DNA of 64,000 nt from Gaiellasilicea sp963731615 (GCA_963731615.1 CAVSWD010000003.1:62001-126000), one strand, 5' to 3'; positions 6,853 through 16,402 are shown, counted from the stretch's first letter. The notes: generated by a model not told the origin, from the letters alone. Translations and numbers: made by a program.

Positions 6853-9800
6853 GTGCACCTGCGCTCTCTCCGCCTGCGCGGCTTCAAGTCGTTCCCGGAC
6901 AGTCTGGAGCTGAAGCTCGAGCCCGGCGTCGCCGTCGTCGTCGGCCCGAACGGCTCCGGGAAGTCCAATGTCGCCGACGCGATCGTCTGGGCGGCCGGCT
7001 CGCTGACCCCGTCCGAGCTACGCGCCGAGAAGCCCGACGACGTCCTCTTCAACGGTGCCGAGGGGCGCACGCCGGCCGACAGCTGCGAGGTCGAGCTCGT
7101 TTTCGACAACGACAGTGGCGGCTTCGGCGAGCTCGACTTCTCCGAGGTCTCGATCGCCCGCCGGCTGCACCGGGGCGGTGAGGGGCAATACCTCGTGAAC
7201 AAGGCTCAGGTGCGGCGCACCGACCTCGTCGAGCTGCTCGCCGACGTCGGCCTCTCGGGCTCGATGCACTCGATTGTCAGCCAGGGCAAGGTCGAGGCCG
7301 TGCTCGCATCCAAGCCGGAGGAGCGGCGCGAGCTCGTCGAGGAGGCTGCCGGCCTCGGCAAGTTCAAGCGGCGGCGGCACCGGGCGGAGCTGAAGCTGAA
7401 CCGCGTCGGGATCCAGGTTGAGCGCGCCCGTGACGTCGAGGCCGAGGTGCGGAAGCGGCTGCGCCCGCTGGCGCTGCAGGCGACCGCGGCGGAGCGGGCC
7501 GAGAAGCTCGTGCACGAGATCGCCGGGCTCCGCGCACGAGTTGCTGAGCTCGACCTCGCAGCCGTCGACGCGCGCAGGGCGGCAGCGGAGGAGCGCAAGA
7601 CCGCGGCTGGGCTCGGCCGTCGCAGCGCCCAGGAGAAGCTGCAGACGCTGCTCGGCGAGCGGCACGCCGCCGAGGAGGAGCTCGCCGATGCGGCCGGCAG
7701 GCGCGAGGCCGCGATCAAGGCTCTCTACCGGCTCCAGGGCGCAACTGAGCGGATCACGCTTCGACAGGAGGGCTCGCAGGGCTTGCTCGCCGGGCTGCGC
7801 TCCGACCTGGGCGAGGCCGACGCGGCTGCGAGGGCGGCGACGGAGGGCTCGTCGCGTGACCTGGAGCGCGTAGCAGCGGCGGCGATGGCTGCTGCACGGG
7901 CTGCGGCGGCGGCGAGCGGAGCGGGCGCCGAGCGTGCCCGCGCGGCGCAGGAACGACTCGCCGCGCTCGAGCGCGGCGCTGCAGGCCGGGCGGAAGAACG
8001 CATCGACGCGTTGCGCAGGGAACGCGAGGCCCTCGAGACTGAGCTTGCCGACGCCGCCGGCGGCCGCGAAGGCGCCACGAGCGCGCTCTATCGGCTCGGC
8101 GCCGCCCGTGAGCGGCTCGCGATGCGGGCCGAATCGGTCTCGGCGCTGCGGGAGCGGCTCCGCGTCGAGCTGGCCGAAGCCGAGGCAGCTGCCCGGCGAT
8201 CCGGCCCGACGCCGGCCGAGCTCGAGCTTGCCGCCGACGAGGCGACCGCAGCGGCCCGGCGAACCGCGCACGCGCGCGACGATCTCGCCGAGCGCGCCGC
8301 AATTGCGAAGGACAGGCTCGCAGCGCTCGAGCGCTCGCTCGCCGAGCGTGAGGGAATTCCACCCGCAGCGCGCCTGTTCGCGGACGAAGGGGCGTCGCTC
8401 GCCCTGTCGCTGCTCGACGTCGAGGCGGGCAGCGAGCGAGCGGTCGCCGCCGCGCTCTCCTGGCGGGCCTCGGCGGTGATGGCCGCCGATCCGGCGGCGG
8501 GACTGGCGCTGCTCGAACGCGCCCGCGCTGCCGGGCTCGGCAGCCTGGCCGTGCTTGTCGGCAAGCGGCCGGCTGAGCGTGTCGCAGAGCTGCCGGTCAT
8601 CCCGCTGGACTCGCTCCTCACCGCGACGGCGCCGTCGGTAACCGAGGAGGGCTTCGGCTTCGACCCTCAGCGCGGCGAGCTCTGGTTCGCCGGTGAGACC
8701 GCCGAAGCGGTCTTGCTCGAATTGGAGTCGCGAAGGCGCGAGCTCGAGGTCGAGGTCGGCGAGCTCCAGCAGCAGGCCCGGACTGCCGCGGACGAGGCCG
8801 CCGCCGCCGCGGAGCGTGCGGAGGCCGCCGAGGCCGCCTACGCCAAGGTCGCCCATCTCCGCGTCACCTTGGCCGCCGATCCCGGTTTGCTGCGCCGCCT
8901 CAGCGCCGGCGCCGACCGGCTCGACGAGACGTTGCTCGCTGCGGTCGCCGTCACCGCCAGGCTCGAGCAGCCGCTGCGGCACCGAGCCGACGCGGGCAGC
9001 GAGCGGGCTGCAGAACTCGCCGCGGAGCTCGCTCGCGTCGGTGGGCTCGAGCACGAGGCGCAACGCGCGTCTGCGCGAGCCAACGAGCGCGCTGCCCGTG
9101 CTGAGCTCGAACGTGTGCGGCTCGGCGGCGAAGGCCAGATCCGGCTGCTTCAGGTCGACGAGGCCGAGCGCGAGGCGGTCGAGCGCGAGGCGGCCGAGCT
9201 GACGGCAGAGGCCGAGCACCTTGCCGTCCTCGCCCGCGAGGCTTCCGAGACGGCGCGAACCGCCGCGGCCGAGACGGCGGCGCGCCCGAGCGCGGCTCTG
9301 GACGCCGACTTGATCCGCCTGATCCTCGCCGGCGCCGAGCGGCTCGACGAGACGCTGGCGGCCGCTGCGGCCGCCGCGGTGCGCTTCGACGCGCCGCTGC
9401 GCGCGCGGGTCGATGCGGGCGCCGCCCGCACGGGCGAGCTCGGAACGGCCCTCCGCGACCTCGGTGCCGCCGAGGTGGCGCTGCGGCAGGGCGCCGAGGA
9501 GGCAGCCCAGCGCGCGACCGAGATCGAGATCGAGCTGACGCGGATCGAGGCCGAGGCGGCCGATGCCGGCCGTCGCTTGCAGGAGGCGGCTGCCGAGCCC
9601 GCTGAGGGCGACGATCGTGACGAGCTGGCCGAGCGCGCCGAGCGGCTCGAGCAACGCCGGATCCAGCTCGGCCAGGTCAACCCGCTCGCGAAGGAGGAGT
9701 ACGAGACCGAGAAGGAGCGCCTCGCCGAGCTCGAGACACAGCGCGAGGATCTCGAACAGAGCCTCAAGGAGCTCGCCGACCTCCGCGACGAGCTCGCCGA

Positions 9801-10290
9801 GACGGTCGAGCGCCGCTTCGGCGAGACGTTCGCAGCCGTCGCCGAGCACTTCGAGGAGGTTGCCGCGACGCTCTTCCCCGGCGGCGAGGGGCGACTCCGC
9901 CTCGTCGAGCCCGAGGAGGAGGGCGGCGAGACCGGGGTGGAGGTCGAGCTACGCCCGGCGGGCAAGAAGATCACGCGGCTCGGCATGCTCTCGGGCGGCG
10001 AGAAGGCACTCGGCGCGATCTCGTTCCTCTTCGCGCTCTTCCTCGCGAAGCCGTGCCCGTTCTACCTGCTCGACGAGGTCGAGGCGGCGCTCGACGACGC
10101 CAACATCGGGCGCTTCGTCGAGCTGCTGCGCCGCTACGCCGACCGCGCCCAGTTCGTCGTGATCACGCACCAGAAGCGAACGATGGAGGCCGCGGACGTC
10201 CTGTACGGCGTCACGATGGGCGGCGACGGCATCAGCCAGATCGTCTCGCGGCGGCTCCCGCGCGAAGACGCCGCCGCCGTCGCCGGCTAG
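6853..10290 (+). CDS. smc: Chromosome segregation protein SMC
   Basis: SMC is the ATPase of the bacterial condensin that loads at ParB sites and extrudes DNA loops. The 1145-residue protein has Walker A GPNGSGKSN at 31-39, a long Ala/Glu/Arg coiled coil, a hinge at about 505-590, then the LSGGEKAL signature near 1046 and Walker B YLLDEVEAALDD near 1072. The GTG start places LRLRGFKSF at the very N-terminus, as normal. Both coiled-coil arms contain clear tandem duplications: 269-389 with 390-501, and 675-815 with 816-940. It overlaps the convergent MmcQ gene by 4 bases. ftsY and ffh lie downstream, the usual neighbours. Confidence 0.97.
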   Translation: MHLRSLRLRGFKSFPDSLELKLEPGVAVVVGPNGSGKSNVADAIVWAAGSLTPSELRAEKPDDVLFNGAEGRTPADSCEVELVFDNDSGGFGELDFSEVSIARRLHRGGEGQYLVNKAQVRRTDLVELLADVGLSGSMHSIVSQGKVEAVLASKPEERRELVEEAAGLGKFKRRRHRAELKLNRVGIQVERARDVEAEVRKRLRPLALQATAAERAEKLVHEIAGLRARVAELDLAAVDARRAAAEERKTAAGLGRRSAQEKLQTLLGERHAAEEELADAAGRREAAIKALYRLQGATERITLRQEGSQGLLAGLRSDLGEADAAARAATEGSSRDLERVAAAAMAAARAAAAASGAGAERARAAQERLAALERGAAGRAEERIDALRREREALETELADAAGGREGATSALYRLGAARERLAMRAESVSALRERLRVELAEAEAAARRSGPTPAELELAADEATAAARRTAHARDDLAERAAIAKDRLAALERSLAEREGIPPAARLFADEGASLALSLLDVEAGSERAVAAALSWRASAVMAADPAAGLALLERARAAGLGSLAVLVGKRPAERVAELPVIPLDSLLTATAPSVTEEGFGFDPQRGELWFAGETAEAVLLELESRRRELEVEVGELQQQARTAADEAAAAAERAEAAEAAYAKVAHLRVTLAADPGLLRRLSAGADRLDETLLAAVAVTARLEQPLRHRADAGSERAAELAAELARVGGLEHEAQRASARANERAARAELERVRLGGEGQIRLLQVDEAEREAVEREAAELTAEAEHLAVLAREASETARTAAAETAARPSAALDADLIRLILAGAERLDETLAAAAAAAVRFDAPLRARVDAGAARTGELGTALRDLGAAEVALRQGAEEAAQRATEIEIELTRIEAEAADAGRRLQEAAAEPAEGDDRDELAERAERLEQRRIQLGQVNPLAKEEYETEKERLAELETQREDLEQSLKELADLRDELAETVERRFGETFAAVAEHFEEVAATLFPGGEGRLRLVEPEEEGGETGVEVELRPAGKKITRLGMLSGGEKALGAISFLFALFLAKPCPFYLLDEVEAALDDANIGRFVELLRRYADRAQFVVITHQKRTMEAADVLYGVTMGGDGISQIVSRRLPREDAAAVAG

Positions 10291-10631
10291 TCGAACTCGT
10301 GCTGCGCGGCCAGGCGCTTCGGCGCCTGAATCAGCCAGCCGTCGATCAGCCGCTCGCGCACCTCGTCCTCGTCGATGTGCTCGAGCCAGACCAGTAGAAA
10401 GGCAGGCGAGGCCTCGAAGTGCGGTGTCAGCCGGTAGGCGTCTGGGTTCGAGGCCACGAGTAGCGGGCGCTCCTCCCGGTCACAGCGCGTCCACATCGCG
10501 CCCTCGTGCCGCGTGGAGAGCCCGGCGAACTTCTTCCCGCGGACGGCGAACGACGGCTTTCCCCACGAGGTCGTCTCCTCGATCTCGGGCAGCTCACGCG
10601 CGATCTCCGCCACCCGCTCCCACGTGACCAT
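10287..10631 (-). CDS. MmcQ/YjbR family DNA-binding-fold protein
   Basis: This 114-residue protein contains LPEIEETTSWGKPSFAVRGKKFAG and PDAYRLTPHFEASPAFLLVWLEHIDEDEVRERLIDGWL, the recognisable pattern of the MmcQ/YjbR family (CyaY-like fold; annotated as DNA-binding, with the real role unclear). It sits on the opposite strand between smc and ftsY. Its stop overlaps the smc stop, so it interrupts the usual smc-ftsY run without separating them far. Confidence 0.85.
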   Translation of the reverse strand: MVTWERVAEIARELPEIEETTSWGKPSFAVRGKKFAGLSTRHEGAMWTRCDREERPLLVASNPDAYRLTPHFEASPAFLLVWLEHIDEDEVRERLIDGWLIQAPKRLAAQHEFD

Positions 10632-10656
10632 GCGCTGAGGCTAACGTTCCGCGCCG

Positions 10657-11607
10657 ATGGCGAGAAGCTGGTCAGAGCTGCTGGGCGATGCCGAAGGGCC
10701 GGAGGAGACGGCGGAGCAGCGCGAGGGTTTCTTCGGCCGCCTGCGCGACTCGCTCGGCAAGAGCAGGCGCGCCCTGACGGGCGAGCTGGCCGCAGCGACG
10801 TTCGACCCTGGGAACGACGAGGACTGGGAGCGGCTCGAGGAGGCGTTGATCCAGGGCGATGTCGGTGTCCGTGCGACCGCGGAGCTCGTGCGGCGGCTCG
10901 AGGCGCGCAACGACCTGACCGACCTGAACGGCGCCCTCGTGGAGGAGATCGCGGAGATGCTCGGGGAGCCCGGCACGCTGAACGTTCCGGCGAGCCCGAG
11001 CGTGATCCTCGTCGTCGGCGTCAACGGCACCGGCAAGACCACGACGATCGGCAAGCTGGCGCAGAAGCTGCGCGAGCACGACCGCACCGTGCTGCTCGGC
11101 GCTGCGGACACGTGGCGCGCCGCGGCCGAAGAGCAGCTCGAGATCTGGGCCGAGCGTGCGGGGGCGGACTTCGTCGGCGCCCCCCAGGGCGCCGACCCGG
11201 CAGCCGTTGCGTACGACGCGGTCGAGGCGGCGCGCGCCCGCGGCAAGGACGTCGCGATCGTCGACACCGCCGGCCGGTTGCACACCCAGTCGAACCTGAT
11301 GGAGGAACTGGCGAAGGTGCGGCGCGTGATCGAGAGCCGGCTCGAGGGCGCACCGCACGAGACGCTGCTGGTCGTCGATGCGACGACGGGCCAGAACGGC
11401 CTGCAGCAGGCTCGCCTCTTCAGCGAGACGGCCGGTGTCACGGGCGTCGTGCTGACGAAGCTCGACGGGTCGGCCAAGGGCGGGATCGCAGTTGCGATCG
11501 CCTACGAGCTCGGCCTCGCCGTCAAGCTGATCGGCGTCGGCGAGGGTCTCGACGACCTGCGCCCGTTCGACCCGCACGACTTCGCCCGCGCCCTCGTCGC
11601 CGGGTAG
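10657..11607 (+). CDS. ftsY: Signal recognition particle receptor FtsY
   Basis: FtsY is the membrane-associated GTPase that receives SRP-bound nascent chains. In the 316-residue protein the NG domain starts near residue 20. G1 is GVNGTGKTTT at 121-130, followed by DTWRAAAEEQL, the G3 segment DTAGRLHT, and G4 TKLDGSAKGG. The acidic A domain found in long FtsY forms is essentially absent, as in many actinobacteria. A palindrome begins at the last base of the stop codon. ffh, the partner SRP GTPase, lies just downstream after the convergent dodecin gene. Confidence 0.96.
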   Translation: MARSWSELLGDAEGPEETAEQREGFFGRLRDSLGKSRRALTGELAAATFDPGNDEDWERLEEALIQGDVGVRATAELVRRLEARNDLTDLNGALVEEIAEMLGEPGTLNVPASPSVILVVGVNGTGKTTTIGKLAQKLREHDRTVLLGAADTWRAAAEEQLEIWAERAGADFVGAPQGADPAAVAYDAVEAARARGKDVAIVDTAGRLHTQSNLMEELAKVRRVIESRLEGAPHETLLVVDATTGQNGLQQARLFSETAGVTGVVLTKLDGSAKGGIAVAIAYELGLAVKLIGVGEGLDDLRPFDPHDFARALVAG

Positions 11608-11631
11608 CCAAGTAACAGTCTGTTACTTGGC
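11607..11631. repeat. Palindromic element, left copy
   Basis: A 25-bp perfect palindrome (12+1+12) starts at the last base of the ftsY stop. Its core arms are AGTAACAG and CTGTTACT around a central T. A second copy with the same core lies 28 bases to the right. It lies between convergent genes (ftsY plus, dodecin minus), so a bidirectional terminator or a dispersed palindromic repeat are both possible. Confidence 0.7.
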
Positions 11632-11659
11632 ACCCGCCAGCCCCTGCTTTGACAATGAT

Positions 11660-11686
11660 CGCCTAGTAACAGTCTGTTACTAGGCG
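11660..11686. repeat. Palindromic element, right copy
   Basis: A 27-bp perfect palindrome (13+1+13) shares the AGTAACAG-T-CTGTTACT core with the element at 11607-11631 but has different flanking pairs (CCTAG instead of CCAAG). Compensating changes on both arms keep the pairing intact, which argues that the fold or symmetry is selected. It ends 7 bases from the dodecin stop. Confidence 0.7.
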
Positions 11687-11693
11687 GCGCAGC

Positions 11694-11900
11694 TCAGCGC
11701 TCGATCGCAAACGCGATGTTCACCGTCGTCCGGAACATCGTGATCTTGTCTCCGTCGACCTCGCAGCTCATCGAGAGCACGTCTGCGCCGGTGATTCCGC
11801 GCAGCGTCTTCGACGCCTCGGCCACTGCTACCTGAGCCGCCTCGGCGAACCCGTCCGGAGAGTTGCCGATGATCGTGATCACCTTTGCGATGCTGGCCAT
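11694..11900 (-). CDS. Dodecin family protein
   Basis: This 68-residue protein reads MASIAKVITIIGNSPDGFAEAAQVAV, then ASKTLRGITGADVLSMSCEV and ends in a strand IAFAIER. This is the dodecin pattern: a small beta-alpha-beta2 protein that assembles into a dodecamer storing flavin or CoA. The tryptophan typical of archaeal flavin-stacking dodecins is absent, as in other bacterial forms. It is divergent from ffh with a 44-base gap and convergent with ftsY across the twin palindromes. Confidence 0.88.
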   Translation of the reverse strand: MASIAKVITIIGNSPDGFAEAAQVAVAEASKTLRGITGADVLSMSCEVDGDKITMFRTTVNIAFAIER

Positions 11901-11930
11901 GCCGCCTCCTTCGTTTCGTTGAGCGGTATC

Positions 11931-11936
11931 TACACT
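11931..11936 (+). promoter_or_regulatory. -10 element of ffh with a near-leaderless start
   Basis: TACACT lies 8 bases before the GTG of ffh in the short ffh-dodecin divergent gap. No Shine-Dalgarno sequence fits between, so the transcript probably begins at or within a base or two of the start codon. Confidence 0.4.
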
Positions 11937-11944
11937 GTTCGCTC

Positions 11945-13273
<1,329 letters not shown>

Positions 13274-13280
13274 AAGCTCT

Positions 13281-13520
13281 ATGGCAGTACGTATCAGGCT
13301 GACGCGAGTCGGCTCGAAGAAGAATCCGATCTACCGCGTTGTCGTCGCCGACTCGCGTTCCCCGCGCGACGGCAGGTTCATCGAGATCGTCGGCCGCTAC
13401 AACCCGCAGACGGATCCCTCGACGATCGAGCTCGACGAGGCCAAGATGAAGGATTGGATCGGCAAGGGCGCACAGCCCTCGGATGCGGTCAGCAAGCTGA
13501 TGAAAGCCGCCGGCATCTAG
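13281..13520 (+). CDS. rpsP: Small ribosomal subunit protein bS16
   Basis: This 79-residue protein begins MAVRIRLTRVGSKKNPIYRVVVADSRSPRDGRFIE, the unmistakable bS16 N-terminus. It helps 30S assembly at the 5' domain of 16S rRNA. It is the first of the tight rpsP-khpA-rimM-trmD block found in most bacteria. Its TAG shares a base with the GTG of the KH-domain gene. Confidence 0.98.
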   Translation: MAVRIRLTRVGSKKNPIYRVVVADSRSPRDGRFIEIVGRYNPQTDPSTIELDEAKMKDWIGKGAQPSDAVSKLMKAAGI

Positions 13521-13750
13521 TGGCCGACCTCCTCGCGTGGCTCGCGCGCCAGCTGGTCGACGATCCTGGCGCCGTGCGCGTAGAGCAAGTGGAGCGGGAC
13601 GACGCGATCGTGCTCGAGCTCTACGTCGCAGAGGAAGATCGAGGCAAGGTGATCGGCCGCCAGGGAAGACTTGCGCGGTCGCTTCGCACGATCGTGCGCG
13701 CGAGCGCAGCGGGCTCGCAGCGCCGCGTCATCCTCGACATTGTCGAATGA
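13520..13750 (+). CDS. khpA: KH-domain RNA-binding protein KhpA
   Basis: This 76-residue single KH domain contains VAEEDRGKVIGRQGRLARSLRTIVRA; the GRQG is the GxxG RNA-contact loop. KhpA proteins bind RNA with KhpB and influence division and envelope homeostasis in Gram-positive bacteria. The GTG start overlaps the rpsP stop (TAGTG). The end overlaps rimM by 11 bases. The position in rpsP-khpA-rimM-trmD is conserved. Confidence 0.93.
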   Translation: MADLLAWLARQLVDDPGAVRVEQVERDDAIVLELYVAEEDRGKVIGRQGRLARSLRTIVRASAAGSQRRVILDIVE

Positions 13751-14210
13751 TGCCGTCACGGTCGGCCGGGTCGGCCGGCCGCACGGGGTCGACGGTTGCT
13801 TCTTCGTCGAAGGCGGCAGCGACGCGCCCGAGCGGTTCGCGGTCGGAGCGTCCCTGCTGGTTGACGGCGAGCCTGCGCAGGTGACCGTCTCGAAGCGAGG
13901 CGCCGGCGGCAGAGCCGTGATCAAGCTCGACCGAGAGGTGCAGCGAGGCGCAACGCTCGCGGTGCGGCGAGACACGCTGCCCGAGCCGGAAGAGGACGCC
14001 TACTACGTCTTCCAGCTCGTCGGGCTCGCGGTCGAGGAGGAGGGCGGTCGCGCGCTCGGAACCGTGACTGATGTGGAGAACGGCCCTGCGAACGACGCGA
14101 TCGTGCTCGATTCCGGCCTGCTGCTGCCGCTGGTCGACGCCTGCGTGCTCGATCTCGACCTCGAGGCCGGCCGGGTGCTCGTCGCCCGCGGTTTCGCAGA
14201 CGACGAGTAA
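13740..14210 (+). CDS. rimM: Ribosome maturation factor RimM
   Basis: RimM binds bS19 and assists late 30S maturation. The product reads VTVGRVGRPHGVDGCFFV at the N-terminus. A PRC-barrel part follows with YYVFQLVGLAVEEEGGRALGTVTDVENGPANDAIVL and LLPLVDACVLDLDLEAGRVLV. At about 156 residues it is slightly short but complete. TTG at 13740 is chosen because it places the conserved VGRVGRPHGV near the start. It overlaps khpA by 11 bases. Confidence 0.95.
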   Translation: MSNDAVTVGRVGRPHGVDGCFFVEGGSDAPERFAVGASLLVDGEPAQVTVSKRGAGGRAVIKLDREVQRGATLAVRRDTLPEPEEDAYYVFQLVGLAVEEEGGRALGTVTDVENGPANDAIVLDSGLLLPLVDACVLDLDLEAGRVLVARGFADDE

Positions 14211-14222
14211 CCTCATCCCACT

Positions 14223-14894
14223 TTGCGCCTAGACGTCTTCACCCAGGTTCCGCACGCATTCGCGTGGATGACCGAGCAGCGGCCCCTGGCCGCGGTGCTC
14301 GGCACCGAGCTCGAGCTGCGCCTCTTCAACTATCGCGACACGACGCCGCTGCGCTCGGGACAGGTCGACGACGAGCCGTACGGCGGCGGTGTCGGGATGG
14401 TGCTGCGCGTGGACGTCGTCGCCGCGGCGCTCGATGCCGCGTACGGCGAGGCTCCGCCGCAGCGTGTGATCGCGCTCACCCCTCAGGGGCGGCCGCTGAC
14501 GCAGTCGGTCGTCGAGGAGCTCGCCGGCGAGGAGGCGCTGACGCTGCTCTCGTCACGCTTCGAGGGCTTCGACGAGCGGATCGTGACCCACCTCTGCTCC
14601 GATGCCGTCTCGATCGGTCCCTATGTGCTCTCCGGCGGAGAGCTCCCCGCCATGGTCCTGCTCGACGCGATCGCGCGGCGGCTGCCCGGGGCGCTCGCGG
14701 AAGGGTCGGGCGAGCACGAGAGTTTTTCGCCCGCGCTCGAGGGTGGGCTCGAGTACCCGCACTACACGCGGCCGCCCGAGTTCCGCGGCTGGCGGGTTCC
14801 CGACGTGCTCCTGTCCGGCGATCACGGTCGCGTCGACGACTGGCGACAACAGCAGAGCCGCGAGCGAAGCGCCGCTCAGTTGAGGACACCTTGA
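14223..14894 (+). CDS. trmD: tRNA (guanine37-N1)-methyltransferase TrmD
   Basis: TrmD methylates G37 next to the anticodon and so prevents +1 frameshifting. The protein has 223 residues. The SPOUT knot elements are present: DVFTQVPHAF, DDEPYGGGVGMVLR, ALTPQGRPLTQ, CSDAVSIGPYVLSGGELPAMVLLDAIARRLPG, then HYTRPPEFRGWRVPDVLLSGDH. The TTG start is 12 bases after rimM. The TGA overlaps the TTG of the next gene (TTGA). The link to frame maintenance is worth noting given the many +1 frame breaks seen in this window, but this trmD is intact. Confidence 0.97.
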   Translation: MRLDVFTQVPHAFAWMTEQRPLAAVLGTELELRLFNYRDTTPLRSGQVDDEPYGGGVGMVLRVDVVAAALDAAYGEAPPQRVIALTPQGRPLTQSVVEELAGEEALTLLSSRFEGFDERIVTHLCSDAVSIGPYVLSGGELPAMVLLDAIARRLPGALAEGSGEHESFSPALEGGLEYPHYTRPPEFRGWRVPDVLLSGDHGRVDDWRQQQSRERSAAQLRTP

Positions 14895-15793
14895 CCGACC
14901 ATTACGCAACGCTCGGCGTCAGCCGGGTCGCGACGCGGGCCGAGATCGACGAGGCGTTCGCCCGGGCAAACGACACGGCCTGGAGCGACGAGCGCATCCG
15001 CGAGCTGCAAGCGGCCTATCAAACGCTCAGCGACCCCTCCCGGCGAGCGGAGTACGACAGCGCGCTCTCGACCGGCTTCGCGTTCCAAGCCGAGCCGGTG
15101 CCGGAACCGGAGCCGCCGCGGAAGCGCTCGCGCAACCCGGTCGACCGGCTGACGCAGGGCCTGCCGCACGGACTGCGCGTAACGATCGACTGGATCGTGA
15201 CGATCGTCGGTGCGATCGCGATCGTGCTCGCGATCAAGGCCTGGGTCGTCAATCCCTACCGGATTCCGTCGTCCTCGATGGAGCCGACCCTGCACTGCGC
15301 GACCCCGGCGCACGGGTGCGAGGCTCGCTTCTCCGACCGCGTGCTCGCAAACCGGGTCATCTACCGGCTCCGCGACCCGAAGCGCGGCGAGATCGTGGTC
15401 TTCCAGACGCCGCCCGCGGCGCGCGCTCGCTGCGGCGCCGGCGGCACCTTCGTCAAGCGGCTGGTCGGCCTCCCGGGCGAGCGGCTCGAGCTGCGCTCCG
15501 AGCAGGGCCTCAGCTACGTCTACATCGACGGCAGGAAGCTCGACGAGCCGTACATCGGGCCGAACCGGCGCGACGCGCGCGGCCCCGAGACGTTCACGAT
15601 TCCCGCCGGGCAGTACTTCATGATGGGCGACAACCGCTCGCAGTCGTGCGACTCGCGGGAGTGGGGGACGGTGCCGCGGAAGAACCTGATCGGCAAGGTG
15701 TTTGCGACCTACTGGCCACCGAACCGAATTTCGATGTCCGCTGAGTTTTCGCTACCATTCTCCGATCGGCCGCGGGCCGACCTTTTCCTATGA
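14891..15793 (+). CDS. lepB: Signal peptidase I with an N-terminal J-like domain
   Basis: The C-terminal 200 residues are type I signal peptidase: a single membrane helix at 99-117, PSSSMEPTL with catalytic Ser129, FVKRLVGLPGE with Lys189, and GDNRSQSCDSR at 247-257. Residues 3-58 instead look like a DnaJ J domain (HYATLGVSRVATRAEIDEAF, then LQAAYQTLSDPSRRAEYD), but the HPD tripeptide and surrounding residues are missing. A Pro/Glu linker (about 68-84) joins the two. The frame is continuous from TTG at 14891, which overlaps the trmD stop. The N-terminal domain would face the cytoplasm. It overlaps the rplS start by 4 bases. Confidence 0.93.
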   Translation: MTDHYATLGVSRVATRAEIDEAFARANDTAWSDERIRELQAAYQTLSDPSRRAEYDSALSTGFAFQAEPVPEPEPPRKRSRNPVDRLTQGLPHGLRVTIDWIVTIVGAIAIVLAIKAWVVNPYRIPSSSMEPTLHCATPAHGCEARFSDRVLANRVIYRLRDPKRGEIVVFQTPPAARARCGAGGTFVKRLVGLPGERLELRSEQGLSYVYIDGRKLDEPYIGPNRRDARGPETFTIPAGQYFMMGDNRSQSCDSREWGTVPRKNLIGKVFATYWPPNRISMSAEFSLPFSDRPRADLFL

Positions 15794-16402
15794 GCACGAT
15801 CATCGAGAGCATCGAGCAGCGCCAGCTGCGCAAGGACCTGCCCCGCTTCAAGGCGGGCGACACGGTCCGGGTTCACTTCCAGGTGATCGAGGGCGCCCGG
15901 CGCCGCGTCCAGGTGTTCGAAGGAATCGTGATCAAGCGGCAGGGCTCCGGCGCGCGCGAGACCTTCACCGTGCGCAAGCAGTCGTTCGGCATCGGTGTGG
16001 AGCGGACGTTCCCCGTCCACTCGCCCAAGATCGAGAAGATCGAGGTCGCCGCGATCGGCGACGTCAACCGCGCGAAGCTCTACTACCTGCGCGAGAAGGT
16101 CGGCAAGAAGGCCCGCGTCCGCGAGTTGCGCCAGACGCCGGCCCAGGTCGCCGCAGCCCGCGCCGAGTCGGAGGCGAACCAGGCCGCGCTCGACGCAGCC
16201 GCCGCCGAGGCCGCAGCAGAGGCCGAGGCCGAAGCAGCCGCCGCCGTGGAGGCGAGGCCGAGCCGAGGACGCCGCCGAGGCGGAGCCCGTTGCCGAGGTC
16301 GAGGAGGCTCCGGACGAGGAGCCCGCTGCGGAGGAGCCCGCCGCCGAGGCGGATGCGGACGCTGCCGAAGACGCACCTGCACCCGCTGACGCGAAGGCGT
16401 AG
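15790..16402 (+). CDS. rplS: Large ribosomal subunit protein bL19 with an acidic tail (frame break in the tail)
   Basis: Residues 1-115 are standard bL19 (RQLRKDLPRFKAGDTVRVHF, FEGIVIKRQGSGARETFTVRK, PKIEKIEVAAIGDVNRAKLYYLREKVGKKARVRE). An Ala/Glu-rich tail follows. In the open frame it turns into an odd Arg/Gly/Cys-rich run ending at 16389. One base over, the acidic theme continues as EDAAEAEPVAEVEEAPDEEPAAEE to a TAG at 16400-16402. Dropping one base near 16246-16264 restores a single acidic tail, which is how other actinobacterial bL19 proteins with extensions look. The last 50 bases overlap a lipoprotein gene. Confidence 0.9.
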
